64,000 nt of DNA from Streptomyces antioxidans. Its GTDB lineage: Bacteria; Actinomycetota; Actinomycetes; Streptomycetales; Streptomycetaceae. Position numbers and translations under genes: made by a program. Below the pieces are notes generated by a model. The model saw nothing but the letters and a program-made list of their open reading frames with translations, was not told where the DNA came from and made no database searches. The stretch covers positions 62,001-126,000 of the forward strand of contig NZ_LAKD02000055.1 of NCBI RefSeq assembly GCF_000968685.2, given 5' to 3'. Shown here piece after piece: positions 8,989 to 17,876 of this stretch (position 1 is its first letter; the number at the start of each line of letters is the position of its first letter).

Positions 8989-10497
8989 CTAGACGGCCGC
9001 GCTCCTGGCGATGGAGCCGTACCCTTTCAGCCCAGCGCCGCCCTTCCCCGCGCCTCCCTTCGGCATCACCTGCTGGATCTCCGCACGCAGCTCCCGGACG
9101 GCCGGTGATGTGCCGTACGGCGCGGTGAGCCGGTACATCTCGCGCAGCCGGTCCCAGGTGCGGTGCGAGGAGTTCTGCTCGATCGTCAGCAGCGCCATCC
9201 GGGCATAGCGGTCGGCCTGCTCGGGATCGTCCCCGAGGAAGCAGGCCGAGGCGATGGAGATGTGGTCGAAGATCTGGGACCGCTGGCGCCCGCCCTCCCG
9301 CATCCGCAGCCCCTTCTTGGCATGGGTCCTGGCGATCCCCGCCGCCCCCGGCTCGTGCTCCGCCAGCGTGCGGTAGACCAGCCCCTGCATCCCGTGCAGA
9401 TCGGCCTCGTTGAACAGCTGCATCCAGCTCGGCGCCGGGCCGTCGTCCCGGTCCGAGACGAACAGCTCCTCCGCCTCGCCCAGGGCCCGCCGGACCGCCT
9501 GGCCCTGGCCCTTGGACGCCAGCGCCCATGCCTCGATGGTGCAGAACATGGACCGGGTCAGCGGCAGCGCCGCCTCGCCCGCCCCGGACTTGGCGAGCCC
9601 CATCAGCTCCAGGGCGTCGTCCGGACGGCCGAGGTGCACCATCTGCCGCGCGGCCCGGGAGAGCGCCTCGCCCGCCCGGGGCCGGTCACCGCCCTCGCGG
9701 GCCGCGTGGGCGGCGATGACGAAGTACTTCTGGGCGGTGGGCTCCAGGCCGACGTCATGGGACATCCAGCCGGCGAGGACGGCCAGGTCGGCCGCCACCC
9801 CCCACAGTCTGCGCTGCAGGTGCTCGGGGTGGCGATAGGCGAGCATGCCGCCCACCTCGTTGAGCTGGCCCACCACGGCCTTCCGCTGGAGCCCGCCGCC
9901 GCGGGCCGCGTCCCAGGCGCGGAAGACCTCGACCGAGGACTCCAGGGCGTCGATCTCCTGGGAGCCCACGGGGGCGGCCTCGTAGCGGTCGAAGCCCACG
10001 GGCTCGACGGAGAGGGGGTTGTCGGTACGGGGCGCGTCGGTGGCGAGGGAGGGGTCGGAGAGCAGAAAGTCGCTCATGGCACCGGTGATGGCGGATCCCG
10101 CGGCGAGCGCGGCACCCGCGCCCACCAAGCCGCGTCGGTTGAACATAAGGTCCATTCCCGTGAATTCGGTGAGGACCGCGGCCGTGGACTCGGGCGGCCA
10201 GAGCAGTCCGTCGCCGGACTGCCCCTTTCCCGCGCGCCCCCCGCGTCCGAACCCGAGATCCTCAATGGTCACGACTCGACCGAGGCGCTCGGTGAACAGG
10301 GCGGCCAGCACCTTGGGCACGGGATCGCGCGGCGTCTCGCCGGTGTCGATCCAACGCCGCACCCGCGAGGTGTCGGTCGCCAGCTGCGGATGGCCCATGG
10401 CCGCCGCCTTCCGGTTCACGAGCCTCGCGAGCTCCCCCTTGGACCAGCCGGCGAGGCCGAACAGGTCCGCAAGACGGGTGTTGGGTTCCCTCGTCAC
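8989..10497 (-). CDS. NsdA-like HTH/TPR regulator
   Basis: A 502-residue protein beginning RLADLFGLAGWSKGELARLVNRKAAAMGHPQLATD, an N-terminal helix-turn-helix region shared by NsdA/NsdB-type Streptomyces regulators. TPR-like helical repeats follow from about residue 180 to 430 (for example YFVIAAHAAREGGDRPRAGEALSRAARQMVHLGRPDDALEL). NsdA proteins repress differentiation and antibiotic production. Which paralogue this is cannot be decided from sequence alone. It is a single gene, divergent from the APH-like gene at 10745. Confidence 0.75.
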   Translation of the reverse strand: MTREPNTRLADLFGLAGWSKGELARLVNRKAAAMGHPQLATDTSRVRRWIDTGETPRDPVPKVLAALFTERLGRVVTIEDLGFGRGGRAGKGQSGDGLLWPPESTAAVLTEFTGMDLMFNRRGLVGAGAALAAGSAITGAMSDFLLSDPSLATDAPRTDNPLSVEPVGFDRYEAAPVGSQEIDALESSVEVFRAWDAARGGGLQRKAVVGQLNEVGGMLAYRHPEHLQRRLWGVAADLAVLAGWMSHDVGLEPTAQKYFVIAAHAAREGGDRPRAGEALSRAARQMVHLGRPDDALELMGLAKSGAGEAALPLTRSMFCTIEAWALASKGQGQAVRRALGEAEELFVSDRDDGPAPSWMQLFNEADLHGMQGLVYRTLAEHEPGAAGIARTHAKKGLRMREGGRQRSQIFDHISIASACFLGDDPEQADRYARMALLTIEQNSSHRTWDRLREMYRLTAPYGTSPAVRELRAEIQQVMPKGGAGKGGAGLKGYGSIARSAAV

Positions 10498-10560
10498 GTC
10501 AAGCCCCCAGGTTCCTCGGCTGACTTGACAGTAACGGGCCCGTCACGGGCCGTGCGACTA

Positions 10561-10588
10561 TTCGCCAGGGTTCGCCAGGGTGCGCCAG
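10561..10588. repeat. 10-bp tandem repeat in a divergent promoter region
   Basis: Two exact copies of TTCGCCAGGG and a third TGCGCCAG(A) lie tandemly between the NsdA-like regulator and the APH-like kinase. Spacing near one helical turn would suit repeated protein binding, but no known motif was recognised. Confidence 0.5.
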
Positions 10589-10744
10589 ATGGTGTGCCAC
10601 CCGTACAGGGGTGTGGTGTAGGAGTGCGTTACCCGGCCCGGTGGCGGCTCGAGTTCGCTCGAACCGCATTCCCCAGGGTGCGGCCCCGCTCCGGGGCCGG
10701 GTGCGTACGCAATTCGTCGGCACACGAAGGGATCTGTCTCGCCC

Positions 10745-11848
10745 ATGTACGCAGCATCGTCCTCCGTGTCCGTCCCGCCCCGGCCGTACCGGCGGCAGCT
10801 GCCCGGCAATGGGCCGTACCTCGATCCCGCCCCCGGCGGCCGGGCCCGGCGGACCGCCGCCCTCGGCCCCGTGCCGCCCCGCGGGAGACTCGACTTGTCC
10901 GGTCCCCAGGGTGCGCAGCTGCGCACCGCGATCACCTCGGTCCACCGCATCTGTCCGGAGTTCAACCCGGTGCAGGTGCTGCGGCGCAGCGGGCGGTCCG
11001 TGCTCCTGATCGGGGCGACCGGGCGCAGCACCGCGGTGGCCAAGTGCCTGGTGGACCACTCCCCCGCGTGGGCCGAGCGGTTCCGCCGGGAAATAGCGAT
11101 GTACCGGGCGTTCGTCCGCCAGCGCCCGCCGGTGCGGGTGCCCCGGCTGATCGCCGCGGACCCGGACAACTGCGCTCTGGTCATCGAGCGGATGCCCGGG
11201 CGGATCGCTGCCGCGCAGCGCCACCCCACCGAGCCCCCGCCGCGTGCCGATCTGGGCGCGGTGCTGGGTGCCGTCCATCGGGTCAACCAGTGGCGGCCGC
11301 CGGCCGATCTGTTCGACGCCCCCATCGACTACGCCGCCCGGCTGACCCGCTATCACGAGCTCGGGTTGCTCACCGACCGCGACATGGGCGATCTGCAGAA
11401 GCTGCTGCACGGCGTCTCACAGGCCTGCGGGCGGCAGACCCCGGCCCAGTTCTGCCATGGCGACGCCCTGTTGAACAACGTACTGCTGTCCCCCGCGGGC
11501 CCGGTGTTCCTGGACTGGGACCACGCGGGCTGGTATCTGCCCGGCTATGACCTGGCCACGCTGTGGACGGTATTGGGCGACGCCCCCGTCACCCGGCGCC
11601 AGATCAGCCAGCTGGCGCAGGCCGCGGGCCCGGCCACGCGGGACTCCTTCCTGGTGAACCTGATGCTGGTGCTGACGCGGGAGATCCGGCGGTACGAGAC
11701 CGCGGTGCAGCGCACCATGCATGACCCCGCTCCCGTGGTGCCGGGCGCGGTGTCCGCCGGTGAGGAGCAGCGGCTGCTGCTGCGCCGGCTGCATGACGAC
11801 TGCGGACTGGCCCGGCGTGCGGTGCGGGCGGCGGTCGGCACCCGCTGA
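10745..11848 (+). CDS. Aminoglycoside phosphotransferase-fold kinase
   Basis: A 367-residue protein with a degraded N-lobe (VLLIGATGRSTAVAKCLVDH) and a clear kinase core. The catalytic loop is FCHGDALLNNVLL (HGD...N) and the metal site is VFLDWDHAG (DWD). This fold phosphorylates small molecules such as aminoglycosides, choline, homoserine or nucleosides; nothing here identifies the substrate. The first ~55 residues are Pro/Arg rich and may be disordered. It is followed by a 16-bp-stem hairpin, consistent with a single-gene transcript. Confidence 0.8.
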   Translation: MYAASSSVSVPPRPYRRQLPGNGPYLDPAPGGRARRTAALGPVPPRGRLDLSGPQGAQLRTAITSVHRICPEFNPVQVLRRSGRSVLLIGATGRSTAVAKCLVDHSPAWAERFRREIAMYRAFVRQRPPVRVPRLIAADPDNCALVIERMPGRIAAAQRHPTEPPPRADLGAVLGAVHRVNQWRPPADLFDAPIDYAARLTRYHELGLLTDRDMGDLQKLLHGVSQACGRQTPAQFCHGDALLNNVLLSPAGPVFLDWDHAGWYLPGYDLATLWTVLGDAPVTRRQISQLAQAAGPATRDSFLVNLMLVLTREIRRYETAVQRTMHDPAPVVPGAVSAGEEQRLLLRRLHDDCGLARRAVRAAVGTR

Positions 11849-11870
11849 GCGGAGGCGGGTGGCGGCAGCC

Positions 11871-11904
11871 CGGCGCGTCACCGGTCCAGACCGGTGACGC
11901 GCCG
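11871..11904 (+). terminator. Strong hairpin after the APH-like gene
   Basis: A near-perfect inverted repeat: GCGCGTCACCGGT at 11873-11885 pairs with ACCGGTGACGCGC at 11890-11902, and flanking bases extend the stem to about 16 bp. No U-tract follows, as is common in Streptomyces terminators. Confidence 0.75.
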
Positions 11905-12015
11905 CAGTCGGGTGGATAGACGAACGTCCGTACGGGTGACGGCGATTGACGCCACGCCTGGCAGCGCATATCTCTAAGTGGCTCGGCTTGGCCCGGCCCG
12001 CTTGAGGAGGCTGCA

Positions 12016-14043
12016 ATGCCAGAATCCGCACAGGACAGCGCCCACGACGGGCGGAGAATCCCGTCCCGCCCCACCCGGAGAACCACCCTGCGGACCGCGG
12101 GAGCCGCGGCGTCCGCCGCCCTTCTGCTCCCGCTGGTGTCCGCCACCCCCGCCGCCCATGCCGACCAGCGGCGGGGCGGCGATGGACCCGACGCCGGGGG
12201 CGGCGCCCTGCAGCGCGCCTTCGCTGCTGCCGCCGCCGAGTACGGCGTTCCGCTGAGCGTGCTCCTGGGCGTGTCGTATCTGCAGTCGCGCTGGGACGGC
12301 CACGGTGGCGCGCCCAGCGTCACCGGTGGCTACGGCCCCATGCACCTCACCGACGCCCACACCGCCCTGCTCGCCGCCCCGCACCACAGCCAGGGCACCG
12401 AGGACGCGCGCGGCGATCTCGCCCGGCCGCTGAGCGTACCCAAGGCCTCCGTGCCCCAGCCCCGGCAGCTGCCCGCCCGGCTGCGCACCCTCGGCCGCGC
12501 CGCGGAGCTCACCGGGCTGTCCGCGGAGGCGCTGCGCGGCGACGAGAGCGCCAATGTGCGCGGTGGCGCGGCCCTGCTGGCCGCCGCGCAGAAGCGGCTG
12601 GGGCTGCCGCCGAGCGGGGACCCCGCCGACTGGTACGCGGCGGTGGCGGCCTACTCCGGTGCCGATGACGCCGCGGCCGCGGCCTTCTTCGCCGATGAGG
12701 TCTACGGGGTGATCCGCGGCGGGGCCGCGCGGACGACCGCCGACGGGGAGCGGGTCTCCCTCGGCGCGGCGCCCGATGTCGCCCCGGACACCCGGCAGTT
12801 GCGGACGCTCGGCCTGCCGTCCCCGGCGCGTGATCCGCGGGTCGAGGCCCCCAAGGACGTGTCCTGCGAGTGGATCCCGGCGCCCTACGAGGAGTTCGGG
12901 GACGGCGACTACGGCAACCACGACCTGGGCGACCGCCCCTCCTCGCAGTCCGTCGACTACATCGTCATCCATGACACCGAGGGCCCCTGGGACACCACCA
13001 TCAAGCTGGTCCAGGACCCCACCTATGTGTCCTGGCAGTACACCCTGCGCTCCTCCGACGGGCATATCGCCCAGCATGTGCCGCTCAAGGACGTCGCCTG
13101 GCACGCGGGCAACTGGTACGTCAACGCCAAGTCCATCGGGCTGGAGCACGAGGGGTTCCTGACCGCCCCGGACGCCTGGTACACGGAGGCGATGTACCGC
13201 TCCTCGGCGCGGCTGGTGCGCTATCTCGCCAAGCGGTTCGACATCCCGCTGGACCGCCAGCACATCCTGGGCCATGACAATGTGCCGGGCACCACCACCT
13301 CCACCATCGCCGGTATGCACACCGACCCGGGCCCCTACTGGGACTGGGCGCACTACTTCACCCTGCTCGGCGCGCCCTTCCGGAGCACCGCGGGCTCCTC
13401 CGGCGGCCTGGTCACCATCCGCCCCGACTACGCCACCAACCGGCCCGTCTACACCGACTGCGAGACGGCGGGCCAGCCCTGCGCCCCGCACGGCTCGTCC
13501 GCGGTGCGGCTGCACACCGCGCCGAGCGCGGACGCCCCGCTGGTCAAGGACGTCGGGCTGCGCCCGGACGGCTCGGACTCGACGACCGGGGTGAATGACA
13601 CCGGCGCCCGCGCCACCACCGGACAGCAGTTCGCGGTCGCGGGGCACGAGGGCGACTGGACGGCGATCTGGTACCTCGGCCAGCGGGCCTGGTTCCAGAA
13701 CCCCAAGCGGCGGCCGACGGCGGTGAGCGCCAAGGGGCTCGTGGTGACGCCCAAGGCGGGGGCGAAGGAGGTTCCGGTGTACGGCCGCGCCTATCCGGAG
13801 CAGGAGGCGTATCCGGAGGGGGTGCCGGTGCAGGCGGTCTCGCCGCTGCCGTACAAGCTGCTCGCCGGGCAGTCCTATCCGCTGGGGCTCCGGACGCGGG
13901 GCGAGTACCTGTGGGCGACCACCTTCGATCCGGCCGGTCATAAGGTGGTGCGCGGCCAGGATGTGTACTACCAGATCCAGTTCGGGCACCGGGTGGCGTT
14001 CGTCCGGGCCGCCGATGTGACGGTCCGGGGCTCGGGGAAGTGA
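12016..14043 (+). CDS. Tat-exported N-acetylmuramoyl-L-alanine amidase
   Basis: A 675-residue secreted peptidoglycan hydrolase. A twin-arginine signal (TRRTTLRTAGAAASAALLL) ends near AHA-D50. Next comes a lysozyme/SLT-like stretch (EYGVPLSVLLGVSYLQSRWDG, about 75-95), then an Amidase_2 domain (about 310-460). Candidate zinc and catalytic residues are in YIVIHDTEG, DVAWHAGNW, GLEHEGF and MHTDPGPYWDW. The C-terminus (about 500-670) looks SH3-like and may bind wall. The ribosome site GGAGG precedes ATG. It cleaves the amide between MurNAc and stem peptide outside the cell. It converges with the small gene at 14135. Confidence 0.88.
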   Translation: MPESAQDSAHDGRRIPSRPTRRTTLRTAGAAASAALLLPLVSATPAAHADQRRGGDGPDAGGGALQRAFAAAAAEYGVPLSVLLGVSYLQSRWDGHGGAPSVTGGYGPMHLTDAHTALLAAPHHSQGTEDARGDLARPLSVPKASVPQPRQLPARLRTLGRAAELTGLSAEALRGDESANVRGGAALLAAAQKRLGLPPSGDPADWYAAVAAYSGADDAAAAAFFADEVYGVIRGGAARTTADGERVSLGAAPDVAPDTRQLRTLGLPSPARDPRVEAPKDVSCEWIPAPYEEFGDGDYGNHDLGDRPSSQSVDYIVIHDTEGPWDTTIKLVQDPTYVSWQYTLRSSDGHIAQHVPLKDVAWHAGNWYVNAKSIGLEHEGFLTAPDAWYTEAMYRSSARLVRYLAKRFDIPLDRQHILGHDNVPGTTTSTIAGMHTDPGPYWDWAHYFTLLGAPFRSTAGSSGGLVTIRPDYATNRPVYTDCETAGQPCAPHGSSAVRLHTAPSADAPLVKDVGLRPDGSDSTTGVNDTGARATTGQQFAVAGHEGDWTAIWYLGQRAWFQNPKRRPTAVSAKGLVVTPKAGAKEVPVYGRAYPEQEAYPEGVPVQAVSPLPYKLLAGQSYPLGLRTRGEYLWATTFDPAGHKVVRGQDVYYQIQFGHRVAFVRAADVTVRGSGK

Positions 14044-14081
14044 GCCTGACGGCCCGTCAGCCCGCCGGATGACGGACGGCC

Positions 14082-14119
14082 GGGGGCCGTGAGCGACCGT
14101 ACGGGCGCCTCACGGCCCC
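14082..14119. terminator. Bidirectional hairpin between convergent genes
   Basis: GGGGCCGTGAG at 14083-14093 pairs with CTCACGGCCCC at 14109-14119, giving an 11-bp perfect stem with a 15-base loop. It sits between the amidase and the convergent gene at 14135. Confidence 0.65.
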
Positions 14120-14134
14120 GGGCGAAGATCCCTC

Positions 14135-14635
14135 TCAGCGCTGCTGGAACATCTCCGCGGGCAGCGGCTTGAGCAGCCGGTACAGATCGTCGGTGATCGG
14201 CCGGTCCCAGCTGGCGATGGTGACGAGCACCCCGTCGCTGCGGTCGAACTGGGCGCAGGAGATCCGGCCCTCGGAGAGCTTGATCCGGCGGACGATGAGC
14301 AGGTTGTCCTCGTGCATCACCGGGTTGTCCTCGGTGTCCACCACCTGAACCGGCTCGTCGTTCCCCAGCGCCGCCAGCAGCTGGGTCACCTCGAACGGCG
14401 GCTGGCCCTCGGCCACCTCGCGGGCCGGTGAGCCCTCGGGCAGATTGCCGATGATCATCGCCGGGCCGCGGCCGCCGAACAGGTCGTAGCGCAGGAAGAC
14501 GCCCTGGCAGCTGCCGTCCGGAGCGGGCAGCAGCCCCGCCCCGAGGTCGCCGGGCCAGTCTCCCGGGTCCATGGCGAGGACGTCGAAGTCCGGCCCGGTG
14601 GGCGTGGCGGCGCTGCGGCGGCGGAGGAAGGACAT
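14135..14635 (-). CDS. Conserved hypothetical protein, 166 aa
   Basis: A soluble acidic protein starting MSFLRRRSAATPTGPDFDVLAMDPGDWPGDL. It has no signal peptide, membrane segment or motif that I recognise. The open frame extends upstream into the LAL regulator's coding region, so the start was placed at the first Met after that gene's stop. It lies 61 bp downstream of the LAL regulator on the same strand and could share its transcript. Function unknown. Confidence 0.65.
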   Translation of the reverse strand: MSFLRRRSAATPTGPDFDVLAMDPGDWPGDLGAGLLPAPDGSCQGVFLRYDLFGGRGPAMIIGNLPEGSPAREVAEGQPPFEVTQLLAALGNDEPVQVVDTEDNPVMHEDNLLIVRRIKLSEGRISCAQFDRSDGVLVTIASWDRPITDDLYRLLKPLPAEMFQQR

Positions 14636-14696
14636 GCGGACATGGTACGTGGCCACGCGCCGGTCGCCGTTCCGGGGAGCGGCCGGGCCGCATCCC

Positions 14697-17636
14697 TCAT
14701 CCGGGGTCGGAAGCCGGGCGCTGGGGAAGGCCGACCCTGGGGGTGATGAGCCGCTTGGCCAGCCCGGCCCGGTCGGTGCCGACCTTACGGTAGACATCGG
14801 ACAGCAGCCGGGCGACCTCGCGCTCATCCAGCGCCGTGGCCTCCCCGATCCGGGCGTCCGACCAGCCCTCGGCGGCCCGCTCGGCGATGGCCTGCTCCTG
14901 GGAGGTCAGCGGGCTGGTGTGATCGACCCGCAGTTGCATGGGGCGCAGTCCGGCCGCGGACAGCTCGTCGCGGGCCCGGGCCGCGAGCGCGTCGGCACCG
15001 CAGCGCACCGCTCCCTCCAGACCGCGGTAGAGCCGGTCGCCCGCCTCCTGGGGCAGGCCGATGCGGCGCAGCGCGGCACCGTGGTCGACCAGCGCCACCG
15101 CCAGGTCGTACGCGGCCGGTGAGCGCATCAGATGGCTGACGGCCTCGGCCAGCAGCTTGATCCGGTCCGGCCCCTGGGTGACGGTGGCGGCGGTGTGCAG
15201 CGCCTTGCCGATGGCGGAGTGGGCGCCGAACTGACGGGCGCGGCGCACCGCGTCGTCGGCGACCTCGGCGGCCTGCCGCGGATCGGTCAGTGCGAGAGCC
15301 TGGGCGAGGTGGGGCTGCCAGGGGCACCAGGCGGGGTTGCGCATACCGCGTCCGTCCATGCGGCGGCCGACCTCGGTGAGCTGGCTCCGGGCCTCGCGGT
15401 GGAGATTGGCCGCCAGCAGCAGCTCGCCGCGCACCGCCGGGACATCGGGGCAGAGCGTGGCCTGTGGCAGGGTCTCGCCGCCGTGGCGGGCGGCGAACTC
15501 CTGGGCCTCCCGGATCCGGCCCCGGCAGATCAGCGTTCCGATGAGGGTGCCGACCGCGGTCCAGTGGGCGGGTGTCGAGGAGCCCACCAGGTCGGCGATC
15601 CGCATCCCCTCACGGGCCAGCTCCTCCGCCTCGCCGAGGGCGCCGCGACGCAGCCGGGCGTACCCGAGGAGGGTGAAGCCGAACGCCAGGTGGGAGCCGC
15701 GCCAGCCCTTGCGCTCGCATTCGGCGATGCCCTTGTCGAACAGCCCCTCGGCACGTCCTGGCTGGTCACAGTGGAGGAAGACCAGGGCGACCAGGATGGG
15801 CACCTCGAAGCCCCAGTCGTCATCGGTCCAGCTGAGGCCGTCGCCCAGGGCCTCTTCCGCGTAGTGCAGGGCGGTCGCGACGGGCTCTCCGCGCGTCATC
15901 GCGTCCCAGGCACGCAGCCCCATCAGATAGCGCTCGGCCATGCCGCGGCCTGTGAGGCGGTCCGCGAGCCGGGCGAGCCGCCGGGAGCGGGCGGGCGACT
16001 CCTTCTCGTCGGCGCGGAACATGTTCCACATCAGCTGCTCGGTCTGCATCCGCAGCCGGGTGCGGGCGCTGGTGGCCCGCCCGACCTCGTCGGCGAAGAC
16101 CTGGGCGGCCTCCTCCATCCGGCCGCTGTGGCCGTACGCCTGGGCGAGCCGGTAGGTGATCGCCTCGCGCAGTTCGGGACCGAGCGCGGGCTCCTCGAGC
16201 GCGGCCCGCAGATGGTTGACGGTGACGTCGGGCTCGGTGAGCTGGGCGGCGCAGCCCAGCTCGTACAGCACGGCGGCGCGCTCCTCCAGGACGGGTGGTT
16301 CGCGCAGGGCGCGGGCCAGACAGCGGCGCCCGGCGTCGGGTGCTCCGGCGCGCAGATACTCCCGGGCGGCCTCCCGCAGATGGCGCACCACCCAGGGGTC
16401 GCCCTCGGGGTGCATCTCCAGCAGATGCCGGCCGGCGGCCGCGGAGCCCAGGCCCGCGCCGAGCACCACGGTGGCGGCCTGGCCGTGCATGGCGACCCGC
16501 AGGGCGCCGGGGATGGCCTGGTAGACGGCGGTGGCGATGAGCGGGTGGAGGTACTCCAGGGGCCGGGTGCCGTTCCCGGGGCGCGGCGGGGCCAGGATCC
16601 GCGCCTCGACGAGCCGGGCCACCATGTCGGCGGCCTCGGTCTCGCCGAGCCCGGCGACATTGGCGGTCAGCGCCGGGGTGGCCTCGATGCCGAGGACGGC
16701 GACGGCCCAGGCGAGGCGGACGGCGGCGGTGCCGAGGCGGGTCAGCCGGTCGTTGAGCCCGCTGTCCTTGGCCGAGGAGACCAGCTCGCGCAGCGCGGGC
16801 AGGTTCTCCGACTGCGGTTTCAGCCGTCTGTCGCGGATCTTGGCGGTGAGCTCGGTGACCTCCCAGGGGTTACCGCCGGTCATCGCCCAGCACTCGCGGC
16901 AGAACGCCTCGTCGGCGTGGTCCCCAAGGACCTCACGGACGACCCTGCCGACTCCGCCCGGGGTGAGCGGCGCCAGCACATGGGGCCGTGATCCCTGGCG
17001 CTCGACCAGGCTCCGTATCGCGGCGACGTCGGCGGTCAGGTCCTCGGGGCGGTAGCCGACGGCGAGCAGCAGGGGCAGGTCGGCGGTGCGCGAGGCGAAC
17101 CGGGTCAGCCAGTCCAGGGATTCGGGGTCGGCCCAGTGGACATCGTCGAGGATCATGACGACCGGGGCGTGCTCCACGGCGAAGCGGGTCACCAGCCAGT
17201 CCAGGCCGTCGCGGACGCCCTGCGGATCGGGTGCGCCGCCGTGGCCCGAGACCACCAGGCCGACCGCGGGCGCGACGATCTCGTACCAGCCGCCGAGGAT
17301 CCTGCGGTGCTCGTCCTCGCCGGTCGCCGCGAGCACCGGCTGGAAGAGCTGGCGCACCACGTGGAAGGCCGCGCCCTGTTCGCGCTCACCGCCGCGGGCC
17401 CGGAGCACGGTGCAGCCGCGGGCGGCGGCCCGCCGGCGCGCCTCGCCGAGCAGCGCGGTCTTGCCGACGCCGCCGGGCCCCTCGAAGGCGATCACTCCGC
17501 CGCCGCGGGTCTCGGTCCGGTCGGCGGGATCCGTGCCGCACAGTTCGGTCAGCGCGGCGTCCACCGCGCGCAACTCCCGCTCCCGTTCCAGCAGTGTTCG
17601 ACGCGTCCGGTTCTGTTGGCTCATGTGCTCCGCCAC
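14697..17636 (-). CDS. LAL-family LuxR regulator with AAA ATPase domain
   Basis: A 979-residue protein with Walker A FEGPGGVGKTAL near residue 45 and Walker B VVMILDDVHWADPESL near 150. A long helical TPR-like middle follows, ending in a C-terminal LuxR-type HTH (SPLTSQEQAIAERAAEGWSDARIGEATALDEREVARLLSDVYRKV, diverged). LAL proteins are ATP-dependent pathway-specific activators. GTG at 17636 was chosen because GGAGGGG lies seven to eight bases upstream; the ATG at 17624 is an alternative. It is transcribed divergently from the terpene synthase across 240 bp and is its obvious candidate regulator. Confidence 0.85.
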   Translation of the reverse strand: MAEHMSQQNRTRRTLLERERELRAVDAALTELCGTDPADRTETRGGGVIAFEGPGGVGKTALLGEARRRAAARGCTVLRARGGEREQGAAFHVVRQLFQPVLAATGEDEHRRILGGWYEIVAPAVGLVVSGHGGAPDPQGVRDGLDWLVTRFAVEHAPVVMILDDVHWADPESLDWLTRFASRTADLPLLLAVGYRPEDLTADVAAIRSLVERQGSRPHVLAPLTPGGVGRVVREVLGDHADEAFCRECWAMTGGNPWEVTELTAKIRDRRLKPQSENLPALRELVSSAKDSGLNDRLTRLGTAAVRLAWAVAVLGIEATPALTANVAGLGETEAADMVARLVEARILAPPRPGNGTRPLEYLHPLIATAVYQAIPGALRVAMHGQAATVVLGAGLGSAAAGRHLLEMHPEGDPWVVRHLREAAREYLRAGAPDAGRRCLARALREPPVLEERAAVLYELGCAAQLTEPDVTVNHLRAALEEPALGPELREAITYRLAQAYGHSGRMEEAAQVFADEVGRATSARTRLRMQTEQLMWNMFRADEKESPARSRRLARLADRLTGRGMAERYLMGLRAWDAMTRGEPVATALHYAEEALGDGLSWTDDDWGFEVPILVALVFLHCDQPGRAEGLFDKGIAECERKGWRGSHLAFGFTLLGYARLRRGALGEAEELAREGMRIADLVGSSTPAHWTAVGTLIGTLICRGRIREAQEFAARHGGETLPQATLCPDVPAVRGELLLAANLHREARSQLTEVGRRMDGRGMRNPAWCPWQPHLAQALALTDPRQAAEVADDAVRRARQFGAHSAIGKALHTAATVTQGPDRIKLLAEAVSHLMRSPAAYDLAVALVDHGAALRRIGLPQEAGDRLYRGLEGAVRCGADALAARARDELSAAGLRPMQLRVDHTSPLTSQEQAIAERAAEGWSDARIGEATALDEREVARLLSDVYRKVGTDRAGLAKRLITPRVGLPQRPASDPG

Positions 17637-17876
17637 GTTGCTTCCCCTCCGGCAGGTGACGCCGAGCGTAGCGCGGATGGCACGCTGCGTAGCTCCCTCA
17701 CGGAGGGATTTCCGCCGGGCATTGCCAGTGGCACGCGCCAATTCACCGTCTCCTCTATCGATGCCACGTTCCACACGCGAGGATGACCGGATTCAACGGG
17801 TTGGTCAGATACCGCTTTCGCCTGTGGTATATGCGGGCTCGGGCCGCCCGAACGACGAAGGGGGCGGACACCACTC
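17637..17876. promoter_or_regulatory. Shared divergent control region, LAL regulator / terpene synthase
   Basis: This 240-bp region separates the two divergent genes and must carry both promoters. It is locally less GC-rich around 17740-17830, but no confident -10/-35 pair or operator could be named. Confidence 0.4.

Noticed and set aside
9163..11550. 795-codon open frame on the + strand
   Set aside because: It is antisense to the NsdA-like gene and then crosses into the APH-like gene in another frame. It has no domain or ribosome site; it is a GC-rich shadow.
11974..13989. 671-codon open frame antisense to the amidase
   Set aside because: The + strand encodes a complete Tat-exported amidase; the antisense product is low-complexity and Gly/Arg rich.
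15132..16991. 619-codon + strand frame inside the LAL gene
   Set aside because: The minus strand encodes a coherent ATPase/LuxR protein; the + frame has no recognisable fold.
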